Notes: generated from the letters alone by a model not told the origin. Shown: positions 37,246-50,049, numbered from the stretch's first letter. The stretch: DNA of 64,000 nucleotides from Isoetes taiwanensis (GCA_021234155.1 JAJEKV010000100.1:1158116-1222115), one strand, 5' to 3'. Numbers and translations are program-made.

Positions 37246-38549
37246 GCTTTCAAGGCATTAAGGAATATTCCTTTCAATGCATTATGGAATATTCCTTTTG
37301 AGACATTAAGGAAAATTCCATTGAATGCAATAAGGAATATTCCTTCCAAGGCATTAAGGAATATTCCCTTCAAGGCATTAAGGAATATTCCTTTGAATGC
37401 AATAAGGAATATTCCTTTCAAGGCGTTAAGGAATATTCCTATCAATGCATTAAGGAATATTCCTTTCAATGTAAGAAGGACTATTCCTTTCAAGGCATTA
37501 AGGAATATTCCTTTCAAGGCATTAAGGAACATTGATCTCATTACGGAATATTCCCTCTCAAGGCATCAAGGAATATTCCTTTCAAGGCATCAGGGAATAT
37601 TCCTTTTGGGGCATTAAGGAATATTCCTTTGAATGCAACACGGAATATTCCTTTCAAGGCATCAGGGAATATTCCTTTTGAGGCATTAAGGAATATTCCT
37701 TCGAATGCAATAAGGAATATTCATTCAATGCGTTAAGGAATATTCCTGTCAATGCAGTAAGGAATATTCCTTAAGATTCGATAAGGAATATTCCCTTCGA
37801 GGCATTGTGGAATATTCCTTTCAAGGCGGTAAGGAATATTCCTTAAAAAGTAATAAGGAATATTCCTTTCAATTCAAGGCATTAAGGATATTCCATTCCA
37901 AATGCAATAAGGAATATACAAAAATGCAATTTGTACTTCTATTTGTGTACTCCTTTCAAGGCATTAAGGAATATTCCCTTCAAGGCATTAAGGAATATTC
38001 CTTTGAACGCAATAAGGAATATTCCTTTCAAGGCGTTAAGGAATATTCATGTCAATGCATTAAGGAATATTTCTTTCAATGTAATAAGGAATATTCCCTT
38101 CGAGGCATTAAGGAATATTCCTTTCAAGGCATTAAGGAATAGTCCTGTCATTACATTGAAAGGAATATTCCTTAATGCCCATTAAGGAATATTCCTTTCA
38201 ATGTAATAAGGAATATTCCTTTCAAGGCATTAAGGAACATTGATCTCATTACGGAATATTCCCTCTCAAGGCATCAAGGAATATTCCTTCCGAGTCATCA
38301 AGGAATATTCCTTTTGAGGCATTAAGGAATATTCCTTTGAATGCAATAAGGAATATTCCTTTCAAGGCATTGAGGAATATTCCTTTGAGGCATTAAGGAA
38401 TATTCCTTTGAATGCAATAAGGAATATTCATTTCAAGGCGTTAAGGAATATTCCTGTCAAGGCATTAAGGAATATTCCTTAAAATTCGATAAGGAATATT
38501 CCCTTCGAGGCATTGAGAAATATTCCTTTCAAAGCGTTAAGGAATATCA
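37246..38549. repeat. 24-bp palindromic minisatellite, unit 1
   Basis: About 1.3 kb of 24-bp repeats. Each has the palindrome AAGGAATATTCCTT followed by a 10-base spacer, mostly TCAAGGCATT or TGAATGCAAT. It is interrupted once by a short unrelated stretch (CAAAAATGCAATTTGTACTTC, about 37920-37950). Because 24 is a multiple of three, all frames stay open for long stretches on both strands and give octapeptide ORFs (ALRNIPFK, GIKEYSFQ, GIFLNALK). These are not evidence of coding. Confidence 0.97.
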
Positions 38550-39069
38550 TAAGGAGTCATAGCACGGGGGAGTGGTCCACGGCGGCAGGGTTATGGGGCA
38601 TGGCAAAATATGGCAAAGTTGTGGAAACATGGCAAACATTACTCATGTATCTAGGGACCTTTATTCTTATGGGAAATACAAGGTAAAGGTGGTTGCACAA
38701 ACATGGAAGGGGTCGAGGCACTATCATTGGGATGATTATTGGTTGAGGAAAAAGATCATAGATAATGTCCCACATGATAAGTCATATAATCTAATTAAAG
38801 GCAAGGAGATATTTTGAGAAAAAGGCTAAAGTCGCAGAGAGATCTATAAATAGAACCGAAACTTCAGTTGGAAATATCTCATAACGGAGCTCCCATTGAG
38901 GCGACCTTTACCTCGTTGGAACCGGCTCGGAGTCTAGATTCCAAATTCGGATGGCACCTCTCGTTGTTCATCCGTATGAGAGAGTAATGGCCGAAAAGGT
39001 GACAGGGGATCACAAATTACTTTCTGATGACCTACTTGATTTGCAATTATTTTTTCGATTTGTGGTCTA
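38550..39069 (+). promoter_or_regulatory. Conserved 520-bp tail with LTR-like TATA box, unit 1
   Basis: Contains TATAAATAG at 38845-38853 (equivalents at 42662, 46487 and 50345). An 81-codon ORF (38572-38817) of no recognised family is kept in all four units at 38572, 42389, 46214 and 50072. After unit 4 the same tail continues into a sequence that ends TATCA followed by a primer-binding site (50804). The tail is therefore plausibly the U3/R part of an LTR. Confidence 0.45.
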
Positions 39070-39907
39070 TAGCACTTCTATACATGCATTTCTTAATGTT
39101 AATACATGCTTTCCAAGTTTATACATGTTTTGCAATTGAGCTTGCATTCTATACATTTGTTAACCCTAAACCCTGAGCCCCATGATATACATCTGTTAAT
39201 CTTATGAAGTTGCAGTAAGCCCCATGATGTAAAACTTAGAATTGTATTTGAAGTAGCATATTCATACATGTATTGCAATTGAAATTGCATTTTATACGTT
39301 TGTCAATCTTAATAATACACCACATATACATGCTTATGAAGTTGCAAGAAGAATTGCGATTCGCTTATAAAGTTAAAACTTAGAATTGCATTTGAAGCGG
39401 CGGTTTTGAACTTAAGAGGGTGGAGTGAAGGAACATTTTGCAAGAGGAATGGATCCTCGTGGCAAGGGTTGGGCTCTTACCACGACGACCCAATCCAACC
39501 TAAAATTGGAGACACCTACCTTATATATAAGCTGTTTTGTTTTTAAGAGATAAGCATGTGGGATATTTCAACCTATACATTTTACATTTAGGGTCGCATA
39601 TGCATGGTCTCATATATTGAACATCAACCTATACATTTTACATTTAGGGTCTCATATGCATGGTCTCATATATAGATCAACCTATACATTTTACATTTGC
39701 AAAAATATTGAGGTGGGTGGCTCGTCCCTCGAGGTGTGAAATCGTATGCATGCAAACATCCCTTTCCTCTTACGCCTCATTCCCAAAATCGTATGCATGC
39801 AAACATCCCTTTCCTCTTACGCTTCATTCCCAAAATTTGCCCCTGTAGCTTCATTCCGTCTCGGTCGACTTCATTCCGTCCATCTTCCTATCCCGACATC
39901 GAGCTCA

Positions 39908-40170
39908 ATGGCCAAGTTCGAGGTTACGGTTCGCGCAGCGTACTCGGCTATTGTGCTGCTCCTTCGACGCCCGGCTCGGTCAGAATCTGTGTCTTCATCA
40001 GGAGGCCATCCGGTTATAGTGGTCGCCAAGTTCACTCCACCAGAAGTTGAGAAACTTATCGAGGCACAAGCCGTTTGTTCTATCGCGGGTTACGGAATGG
40101 GTTGATCGAGCTTACCACGATGAGGAACGTCTTCGGAAATGAAGATGTATGTCATGGAGGGCGACCTTCA
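39908..40170 (+). pseudogene. Small unit-encoded ORF, frame-broken, unit 2
   Basis: It starts MAKFEVTVR and then diverges through indels at former CAG/CCAG sites. The frame returns for GGHPVIVVAKFTPPEVEKLI and is lost again in VLEWVDRAY, where CTGG is read ACGG with an extra C. Confidence 0.6.
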
Positions 40171-41073
40171 TATAAATTTGAGGATGCCCCCCGCACGAAG
40201 ATCAAACTGCCTTGACCCTTTTTAGTTTTTAGATTTGTTTTCTTAATCCCGGGTTTCACTTGTTTTGCAATAGCCCTTGTGACTATTTTTTTGTAAAGCT
40301 TCCTCAGGGCTATGCCCTTTTTTAAGAAATGCTTTGTACTTACCTGAAAACAGATGATTAATGACAGACCTCCTCTTCTCTACAACTGTTGTGACTATTT
40401 TTTGTGCTTTAACTGTTCTCTTAGTTTCCCTTTGTTCTTTTAGTTAAGCTGAACTATTTCTATCCTTTTCATTCTTGTTCTATTACGTTACATTCTTGTG
40501 CTTTTACGTTTCTATTCTTTATCTTGTTTCCAACTTCAAATGCACACAAGTACTTGCATGCCATGCATGCATGGGAATCTCACACAAGTACATGAATGGC
40601 CTGCAACAAGCCACTTTGTCATGCAAACCCTATTTGATATTGTCAATTGCATCTTGAAATCGTGAAACTACTCGGAAGTACATACTTAAGTCATGCAAAT
40701 CCTGTTTAATATTTAACTTGCAACTTGAATTTGGCACAAGTACTCAGAAGTACAGACTTAATAATCATGAAAACCCTGTTTAAAATTTAACTTGCAACTT
40801 GAATTTGGCACTAGTATCAGGCTTGAGAGTCATGTAAACCCTGTTCAATATTTAACTTGAATTTGGCACTTGAATTTGGAAGTATATATATATAAGAAAC
40901 ATGTTTAGTATTTAGTTTGCAACTCATGCAACTCGAATTTAGCACAAGTGTTTGCAATAAGGAGACTGAACCATGCAAGACTTGTTTAGTGTAATGATCT
41001 CGGCCAGCTTACCAATACCTGCACGCGAGACCGTGCAATGATACTTGTGAAAGAAAATACCTCGGGCTCTCAA

Positions 41074-42369
41074 GCTTTCAAGGCATTAAGGAATATTCCT
41101 TTCAATGCATTATGGAATATTCCTTTTGAGACATTAAGGAAAATTCCATTGAATGCAATAAGGAATATTCCTTTCAAGGCATTAAGGAATATTCCCTTCA
41201 AGGCATTAAGGAATATTCCTTTGAATGCAATAAGGAATATTCCTTTCAAGGCGTTAAGGAATATTCCTATCAATGCATTAAGGAATATTCCTTTCAATGT
41301 AAGAAGGACTATTCCTTTCAAGGCATTAAGGAATATTCCTTTCAAGGCATTAAGCAACATTGATCTCATTACGGAATATTCCCTCTCAAGGCATCAAGGA
41401 ATATTCCTTTCAAGGCATCAGGGAATATTCCTTTTGGGGCATTAAGGAATATTCCTTTGAATGCAACAAGGAATATTCCTTTCAAGGCATCAGGGAATAT
41501 TCCTTTTGAGGCATTAAGGAATATTCCTTCGAATGCAATAAGGAATATTCATTCAATGCGTTAAGGAATATTCCTGTCAAGGCATTAAGGAATATTCCTT
41601 AAGATTCGATAATGAATATTCCCTTGAGGCATTGTGGAATATTCCTTTCAAGGCGGTAAGGAATATTCCTGTCAAGGCATTAAGGAATATTCCTTAATAA
41701 GGAATATTCCTTTCAATTCAAGGCATTAAGGATATTCCATTCCAAATGCAATAAGGAATATACAAAAATGCAATTTGTACTTCTATTTGTGTACTCCTTT
41801 CAAGGCATTAAGGAATATTCCTTTGAATGCAATAAGGAATATTCCTTTCAAGGCGTTAAGGAATATTCATGTCAATGCATTAAGGAATATTTCTTTCAAT
41901 GTAATAAGGAATATTCCCTTCGAGGCATTAAGGAATATTCCTTTCAAGGCATTAAGGAATAGTCCTGTCATTACATTGAAAGGAATATTCCTTAATGCCC
42001 ATTAAGGAATATTCCTTTCAATGTAATAAGGAATATTCCTTTCAAGGCATTAAGGAACATTGATCTCATTACGGAATATTCCCTCTCAAGGCATCAAGGA
42101 ATATTCCTTCCGAGTCATCAAGGAATATTCCTTTCGAGGCATTAAGGAATATTCCTTTGAATGCAATAAGGAATATTCCTTTCAAGGCATTGAGGAATAT
42201 TCCTTTGAGGCATTAAGGAATATTCCTTTGAATGCAATAAGGAATATTCATTTCAAGGCGTTAAGGAATATTCCTGTCAAGGCATTAAGGAATATTCCTT
42301 AAAATTCGATAAGGAATATTCCCTTCGAGGCATTGAGGAATATTCCTTTCAAAGCGTTAAGGAATATCA
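41074..42369. repeat. 24-bp palindromic minisatellite, unit 2
   Basis: Same order of variants as unit 3: GATAATGAATATTCC, TGTCAAGGCATT, and loss of the AAAAAG linker and of one 24-mer after TTTGTGTACTCC. Confidence 0.97.
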
Positions 42370-43724
42370 TGAGTCATAGCACGGGGGAGTGGTCCACGGC
42401 GGCAGGGTTATGGGGCATGGCAAAATATGGCAAAGTTGTGGAAACATGGCAAACATTACTCATGTATCTAGGGACCTTTATTCTTATGGGAAATACAAGG
42501 TAAAGGTGGTTGCACAAACATGGAAGGGGTCGAGGCACTATCATTGGGATGATTATTGGTTGAGGAAAAAGATCATAGATAATGTCCCACATGATAAGTC
42601 ATATAATCTAATTAAAGGCAAGGAGATATTTTGAGAAAAAGGCTAAAGTCGCAGAGAGATCTATAAATAGAACCGAAACTTCAGTTGGAAATATCTCCGC
42701 AACCAGAGCTCCGATTGAGGCGACCTTTACCTCGTTGGAACCGGCTCGGAGTCTAGATTCCAAATTCGGGTGGCACCTCTCGTTGTTCATCCGTATGAGA
42801 GAGTAATGGCCGAAAAGGTGACAGGGGATCACAAATTACTGCTACAGTGACCCTGCAGATTTGCAATTATTTTCTGATTTGTGGTCTATAGCACTTCTAT
42901 ACATGCATTTCTTAATGTTAATACATGCTTTCCAAATTTATACATGTTTTGCAATTGAGCTTGCATTCTATACATTTGTTAACCCTAAACCCTGAGCCCC
43001 ATGATATACATCTGTTAATCTTATGAAGTTGCAGTAAGCCCCATGATGTAAAACTTAGAATTGTATTTGAAGTAGCATATTCATACATGTATTGCAATTG
43101 AAATTGCATTTTATACGTTTGTCAATCTTAATAATACACCACATATACATGCTTATGAAGTTGCAGTAAGAATTGCAGTCGCTTATAAAGTTAAAACTTA
43201 GAATTGCATTTGAAGCAGCAGTTTCGAACTTAAGAGGGTGGAGTGAAGGAACATTTTGCAAGAGGAATGGATCCTCGTGGCAAGGGTTGGGCTCTTACCA
43301 CGACGACCCAATCCAACCTAAAATTGGAGACACCTACCTTATATATAACTGTTTTGTTTTAAGAGATAAGCATGTGGGATATTTCAACCTATACATTTTA
43401 CATTTAGGGTCGCATATGCATGGTCTCATATATTGAACATCAACCTATACATTTTACATTTAGGGTCTCATATGCATGGTCTCATATATAGATCAACCTA
43501 TACATTTTACATTTGCAAAAATATTGAGGTGGGTGGCTCGGGTCCCGAGGTGTGAAATCGTATGCATGCAAACATCCCTTTCCTCTTCTGCCTCATTCCC
43601 AAAATCGTATGCATGCAAACATCCCTTTCCTCTTCTGCTTCATTCCCAAAATTCTGCCCTGTAGCTTCATTCCGTCTCGGGTCAGCTTCATTCCGTCCAT
43701 CTTCCTATCCCGACATCGAGCTCA

Positions 43725-44015
43725 ATGGCCAAGTTCGAGGTTACAGTTCGCAGGCGTACTCCAGCTATTGTGCCTGCTCCTTCGACGCCAGCTCGGTCAG
43801 AATCTGTGTCTTCATCAGGAGGCCATCCGGTTATAGTGGTCGCCAAGTTCACTCCACCAGAAGTTGAGAAACTTATCGAGGCACAAGCCGTTTGTTCTAT
43901 GCGGGTTCTGGAATGGGTTGATCGAGCTTACCCTGATGAGGAACGTCTTCTGGAAATGAAGATGTATGTCATGGAGGACGACCTTCATATAGAGCTGAGG
44001 ATGCCCCCTGCCTGA
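43725..44015 (+). CDS. Small unit-encoded ORF, 96 codons, unit 3 (longest intact copy)
   Basis: MAKFEVTVRRRTPAIVPAP.. through a Ser-rich linker, VIVVAKFTPPEVEKLIEAQA, VLEWVDRAYPDEERLLEMKM, and the end EDDLHIELRMPPA with TGA. Predicted soluble: no signal peptide or membrane segment is visible, the N-terminus is basic and the C-terminus acidic. The C-terminal half is identical in the undamaged copies, but the copies are recent, so this does not show selection. No family is recognised. Confidence 0.5.
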   Translation: MAKFEVTVRRRTPAIVPAPSTPARSESVSSSGGHPVIVVAKFTPPEVEKLIEAQAVCSMRVLEWVDRAYPDEERLLEMKMYVMEDDLHIELRMPPA

Positions 44016-44894
44016 AGATCAAACTGCCCTTGACCCTTTTTAGTTTTTAGATTTGTTTTCTTAATCCCGGGTTTCACTTGTTTTGCAATAGCCCTTGTGA
44101 CTATTTTTTTGTAAAGCTTCCTCAGGGCTATGCCCTTTTTTAAGAAATGCTTTGTACTTACCTGAAAACAGATGATTAATGACAGACCTCCTCTTCTCTA
44201 CAAGCTATTTGTGACTATTTTTGTGCTTTAACTGTTCTCTTAGTTTCCACTGTTCTTTTAGTTAACGAACTATTTCTATCCTTTTTACATTCATCGTTCT
44301 ATTACGCTCATTCATCGTGCTTTTTTCTCGTTTCTATTCTTTTATCTTTGTTTCCAACTTCAAATGCACACAAGTACTTGCATGCACAGACAGGAATCTC
44401 ACACAAGTACATGAATGGCCTGCAACAAGCCACTTTGTCATGCAAACCCTATTTGATATTGTCAATTGCATCTTGAAATCGTGAAACTACTCGGAAGTAC
44501 ATACTTAAGTCATGCAAATCCTGTTTAATATTTAACTTGCAACTTGAATTTGGCACAAGTACTCAGAAGTACAGACTTAATAATCATGAAAACCCCCGTT
44601 TTAAAATTTAACTTGCAACTTGAATTTGGCACTAGTATCAGGCTTGAGAGTCATGTAAACCCTGTTCAATATTTAACTTGAATTTGGCACTTGAATTTGG
44701 AAGTATATATATATAAGAAACATGTTTGGTATTTAGTTTGCAACTCATGCAACTCGAATTTAGCACAAGTGTTTGCAATAACAGACCTGAACCATGCAAG
44801 ACTTGTTTAGTGTAATGATCTCGGCCAGCTTACCAATACCTGCACGCGAGACCGTGCAATGATACTTGTGAAAGAAAATACCTCGGGCTCTCAA

Positions 44895-46191
44895 GCTTTC
44901 AAGGCATTAAGGAATATTCCTTTCAATGCATTATGGAATATTCCTTTTGAGACATTAAGGAAAATTCCATTGAATGCAATAAGGAATATTCCTTTCAAGG
45001 CATTAAGGAATATTCCCTTCAAGGCATTAAGGAATATTCCTTTGAATGCAATAAGGAATATTCCTTTCAAGGCGTTAAGGAATATTCCTATCAATGCATT
45101 AAGGAATATTCCTTTCAATGTAAGAAGGACTATTCCTTTCAAGGCATTAAGGAATATTCCTTTCAAGGCATTAAGCAACATTGATCTCATTACGGAATAT
45201 TCCCTCTCAAGGCATCAAGGAATATTCCTTTCAAGGCATCAGGGAATATTCCTTTTGGGGCATTAAGGAATATTCCTTTGAATGCAACAAGGAATATTCC
45301 TTTCAAGGCATCAGGGAATATTCCTTTTGAGGCATTAAGGAATATTCCTTCGAATGCAATAAGGAATATTCATTCAATGCGTTAAGGAATATTCCTGTCA
45401 AGGCATTAAGGAATATTCCTTAAGATTCGATAATGAATATTCCCTTCGAGGCATTGTGGAATATTCCTTTCAAGGCGGTAAGGAATATTCCTGTCAAGGC
45501 ATTAAGGAATATTCCTTAATAAGGAATATTCCTTTCAATTCAAGGCATTAAGGATATTCCATTCCAAATGCAATAAGGAATATACAAAAATGCAATTTGT
45601 ACTTCTATTTGTGTACTCCTTTCAAGGCATTAAGGAATATTCCTTTGAACGCAATAAGGAATATTCCTTTCAAGGCGTTAAGGAATATTCATGTCAATGC
45701 ATTAAGGAATATTTCTTTCAATGTAATAAGGAATATTCCCTTCGAGGCATTAAGGAATATTCCTTTCAAGGCATTAAGGAATAGTCCTGTCATTACATTG
45801 AAAGGAATATTCCTTAATGCCCATTAAGGAATATTCCTTTCAATGTAATAAGGAATATTCCTTTCAAGGCATTAAGGAACATTGATCTCATTACGGAATA
45901 TTCCCTCTCAAGGCATCAAGGAATATTCCTTCCGAGTCATCAAGGAATATTCCTTTCGAGGCATTAAGGAATATTCCTTTGAATGCAATAAGGAATATTC
46001 CTTTCAAGGCATTGAGGAATATTCCTTTGAGGCATTAAGGAATATTCCTTTGAATGCAATAAGGAATATTCATTTCAAGGCGTTAAGGAATATTCCTGTC
46101 AAGGCATTAAGGAATATTCCTTAAAATTCGATAAGGAATATTCCCTTCGAGGCATTGAGGAATATTCCTTTCAAAGCGTTAAGGAATATCA
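44895..46191. repeat. 24-bp palindromic minisatellite, unit 3
   Basis: Nearly identical to unit 2 base for base. Differences are single substitutions such as CTTGAGG/CTTCGAGG and AATGCAAT/AACGCAAT. Confidence 0.97.
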
Positions 46192-47556
46192 TAAGGAGTC
46201 ATAGCACGGGGGAGTGGTCCACGGCGGCAGGGTTATGGGGCATGGCAAAATATGGCAAAGTTGTGGAAACATGGCAAACATTACTCATGTATCTAGGGAC
46301 CTTTATTCTTATGGGAAATACAAGGTAAAGGTGGTTGCACAAACATGGAAGGGGTCGAGGCACTATCATTGGGATGATTATTGGTTGAGGAAAAAGATCA
46401 TAGATAATGTCCCACATGATAAGTCATATAATCTAATTAAAGGCAAGGAGATATTTTGAGAAAAAGGCTAAAGTCGCAGAGAGATCTATAAATAGAACCG
46501 AAACTTCAGTTGGAAATATCTCCGCAACCGAGAGCTCGATTGAGGCGACCTTTACCTCGTTGGAACTGCTTTCGAGTCTAGATTCCAAATTCGGGTGGCA
46601 CCTCTCGTTGTTCATCCGTATGAGAGAGTAATGGCCGAAAAGGTGACAGGGGATCACAAATTACTGCTACAGTGACCCTGCAGATTTGCAATTATTTTCT
46701 GATTTGTGGTCTATAGCACTTCTATACATGCATTTCTTAATGTTAATACATGCTTTCCAAATTTATACATGTTTTGCAATTGAGCTTGCATTCTATACAT
46801 TTGTTAACCCTAAACCCTGAGCCCCATGATATACATCTGTTAATCTTATGAAGTTGCAGTAAGCCCCATGATGTAAAACTTAGAATTGTATTTGAAGTAG
46901 CATATTCATACATGTATTGCAATTGAAATTGCATTTTATACGTTTGTCAATCTTAATAATACACCACATATACATGCTTATGAAGTTGCAAAGAAGAATT
47001 GATTACGCTTATAAAGTTAAAACTTAGAATTGCATTTGAAGCAGCAGTTTCGAACTTAAGAGGGTGGAGTGAAGGAACATTTTGCAAGAGGAATGGATCC
47101 TCGTGGCAAGGGTTGGGCTCTTACCACGACGACCCAATCCAACCTAAAATTGGAGACACCTACCTTATATATAACTATTTTTTTGTTTTAAGAGATAAGC
47201 ATGTGGGATATTTCAACCTATACATTTTACATTTAGGGTCGCATATGCATGGTCTCATATATTGAACATCAACCTATACATTTTACATTTAGGGTCTCAT
47301 ATGCATGGTCTCATATATAGATCAACCTATACATTTTACATTTGCAAAAATATTGAGGTGGGTGGCTCGGGTCCCGAGGTGTGAAATCGTATGCATGCAA
47401 ACATCCCTTTCCTCTTCTGCCTCATTCCCAAAATCGTATGCATGCAAACATCCCTTTCCTTCTACCGCTTCATTCCCAAAATTCTGCCTCAGTAGCTTCA
47501 TTCCGTCTCGGGTCAGCTTCATTCCGGTCCATCTTCCTATCCCGACATCGAGCTCA

Positions 47557-47848
47557 ATGGCCAAGTTCGAGGTTTCTGATTCGCAGCGTATCTCCGCTAT
47601 TATTGTGCTGCTCCTTCGGACGGCTTCGGTCAGAATGTGGTGTCTTCATGGGAGGCCATCCGGTTATAGTGGTCGCCAAGTTCACTCCACCAGAGGTTGA
47701 GAAACTTATCGAGGCACAAGCCGTTTGTTCTATGCGGGTTCTGGAATGGGTTGATCGAGCTTACCCTGATGAGGAACGTCTTCTGGAAATGAAGATGTAT
47801 GTCATGGAGGACGACCTTCATATAGAGCTGAGGATGCCCCCTGCCTGA
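47557..47848 (+). pseudogene. Small unit-encoded ORF, frame-broken at the N-terminal third, unit 4
   Basis: Starts MAKFEV, loses frame within the RRRTPAIVPAP stretch, and from GGHPVIVVAKF to LRMPPA (ending 47848) is intact and identical to unit 3. Confidence 0.6.
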
Positions 47849-48723
47849 AGATCAAGCCTGCCGCCAGCCCTTTTTAGTTTTTAGATTTGTTTTCTTAATC
47901 CCGGGTTTCACTTGTTTTGCAATAGCCCTTGTGACTATTTTTTTGTAAAGCTTCCTCAGGGCTATGCCCTTTTTTAAGAAATGCTTTGTACTTACCTGAA
48001 AACAGATGATTAATGACAGACCTCCTCTTCTCTACAACTGTTGTGACTATTTTTTGTGCTTTAACTGTTCTCTTAGTTTCCACTGTTCTTTTAGTTAACT
48101 GAACTATTTCTATCCTTTTTCATTCATTGTTCTATTACGTTTCATTCATCGTGCTTTTTCTGTTTCTATTCTTTATACTGTTTCCAACTTCAAATGCACA
48201 CAAGTACTTGCATGCACAGACAGGAATCTCACACAAGTACATGAATGGCCTGCAACAAGCCACTTTGTCATGCAAACCCTATTTGATATTGTCAATTGCA
48301 TCTTGAAATCGTGAAACTACTCGGAAGTACATACTTAAGTCATGCAAATCTGTTTAATATTTAACTTGCAACTTGAATTTGGCACAAGTACTCGGAAGTC
48401 TGAGACTTAATAATCATGAAAACCCTGTTTAAAATTTAACTTGCAACTTGAATTTGGCACTAGTATCAGGCTTGAGAGTCATGTAAACCCTGTTCAATAT
48501 TTAACTTGAATTTGGCACTTGAATTTGGAAGTATATATATATAAGAAACATGTTTGGTATTTAGTTTGCAACTCATGCAACTCGAATTTAGCACAAGTGT
48601 TTGCAATAATGGACTGAACCATGCAAGACTTGTTTAGTGTAATGATCTCGGCCAGCTTACCAATACCTGCACGCGAGACCGTGCAATGATACTTGTGAAA
48701 GAAAATACCTCGGGCTCTCAAGC

Positions 48724-50049
48724 TTTCAAGGCATTAAGGAATATTCCTTTCAATGCATTATGGAATATTCCTTTTGAGACATTAAGGAAAATTCCATTGA
48801 ATGCAATAAGGAATATTCCTTTCAAGGCATTAAGGAATATTCCCTTCAAGGCATTAAGGAATATTCCTTTGAATGCAATAAGGAATATTCCTTTCAAGGC
48901 GTTAAGGAATATTCCTATCAATGCATTAAGGAATATTCCTTTCAATGTAAGAAGGACTATTCCTTTCAAGGCATTAAGGAATATTCCTTTCAAGGCATTA
49001 AGCAACATTGATCTCATTACGGAATATTCCCTCTCAAGGCATCAAGGAATATTCCTTTCAAGGCATCAGGGAATATTCTTTTTGGGGCATTAAGGAATAT
49101 TCCTTTGAATGCAACAAGGAATATTCCTTTCAAGGCATCAGGGAATATTCCTTTTGAGGCATTAAGGAATATTCCTTCGAATGCAATAAGGAATATTCAT
49201 TCAATGCGTTAAGGAATATTCCTGTCAATGCATTAAGGAATATTCCTTAAGATTCGATAAGGAATATTCCCTTCGAGGCATTGTGGAATATTCCTTTCAA
49301 GGCGGTAAGGAATATTCCTGTCAAGGCATTAAGGAATATTCCTTAAAAAGTAATAAGGAATATTCCTTTCAATTCAAGGCATTAAGGATATTCCATTCCA
49401 AATGCAAAAAGGAATATACAAAAATGCAATTTGTACTTCTATTTGTGTACTCCTTTCAAGGCATTAAGGAATATTCCCTTCAAGGCATTAAGGAATATTC
49501 CTTTGAACGCAATAAGGAATATTCCTTTCAAGGCGTTAAGGAATATTCATGTCAATGCATTAAGGAATATTTCTTTCAATGTAATAAGGAATATTCCCTT
49601 CGAGGCATTAAGGAATATTCCTTTCAAGGCATTAAGGAATAGTCCTGTCATTACATTGAAAGGAATATTCCTTAATGCCCATTAAGGAATATTCCTTTCA
49701 ATGTAATAAGGAATATTCCTTTCAAGGCATTAAGGAACATTGATCTCATTACGGAATATTCCCTCTCAAGGCATCAAGGAATATTCCTTCCGAGTCATTA
49801 AGGAATATTCCTTTCGAGGCATTAAGGAATATTCCTTTGAATGCAATAAGGAATATTCCTTTCAAGGCATTGAGGAATATTCCTTTGAGGCATTAAGGAA
49901 TATTCCTTTGAATGCAATAAGGAATATTCATTTCAAGGCGTTAAGGAATATTCCTGTCAAGGCATTAAGGAATATTCCTTAAAATTCGATAAGGAATATT
50001 CCCTTCGAGGCATTGAGGAATATTCCTTTCAAAGCGTTAAGGAATATCA
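48724..50049. repeat. 24-bp palindromic minisatellite, unit 4
   Basis: Shares with unit 1 the AAAAAG linker, the extra CCCTTCAAGGCATT 24-mer and GATAAGGAATATTCC. It also has the TGTCAAGGCATT insertion seen in units 2 and 3, so it is intermediate. Confidence 0.97.

Larger units (their letters stand above)
35251..39069 (+). repeat. Tandem-array unit 1 (3819 bp)
   Basis: Starts TATAGCACTTC after GGTCTA (35245-35250) and ends with GGTCTA at 39064-39069. Order within the unit: AT-rich leader with a CCCTAAACCCT telo-box-like motif, TATATATAAC near 35700, duplicated CCTATACATTTTACATTT block, duplicated CATGCATG-bearing leader, small ORF, T-rich 3' region, then the 24-bp minisatellite and a conserved 500-bp tail with TATAAATAG at 38844-38853. 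This unit and unit 4 share minisatellite variants that units 2 and 3 lack. Confidence 0.95.
39070..42888 (+). repeat. Tandem-array unit 2 (3819 bp)
   Basis: Bounded by GGTCTA at 39064-39069 and 42883-42888. In its first half most CAG/CTG triplets present in units 1 and 3 are altered (TCTGG to TACGG, CCTG to CACG, CCAGC to CGGC), while the minisatellite and tail, poor in CAG/CTG, are almost unchanged. Confidence 0.95.
42889..46713 (+). repeat. Tandem-array unit 3 (3825 bp)
   Basis: Bounded by GGTCTA at 42883-42888 and 46708-46713. Carries the best-preserved small ORF. The minisatellite variants are shared with unit 2. Confidence 0.95.

Noticed and set aside
37210-49982. Genes for octapeptide-repeat proteins on both strands
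   Set aside because: All are explained by the 24-bp period. Several frames are open at once and substitutions are not biased to one frame.
37246-50049. CRISPR-like array
   Set aside because: The repeats are contiguous 24-mers with short recurring spacers, not unique spacers, and the setting is plant transposon DNA.
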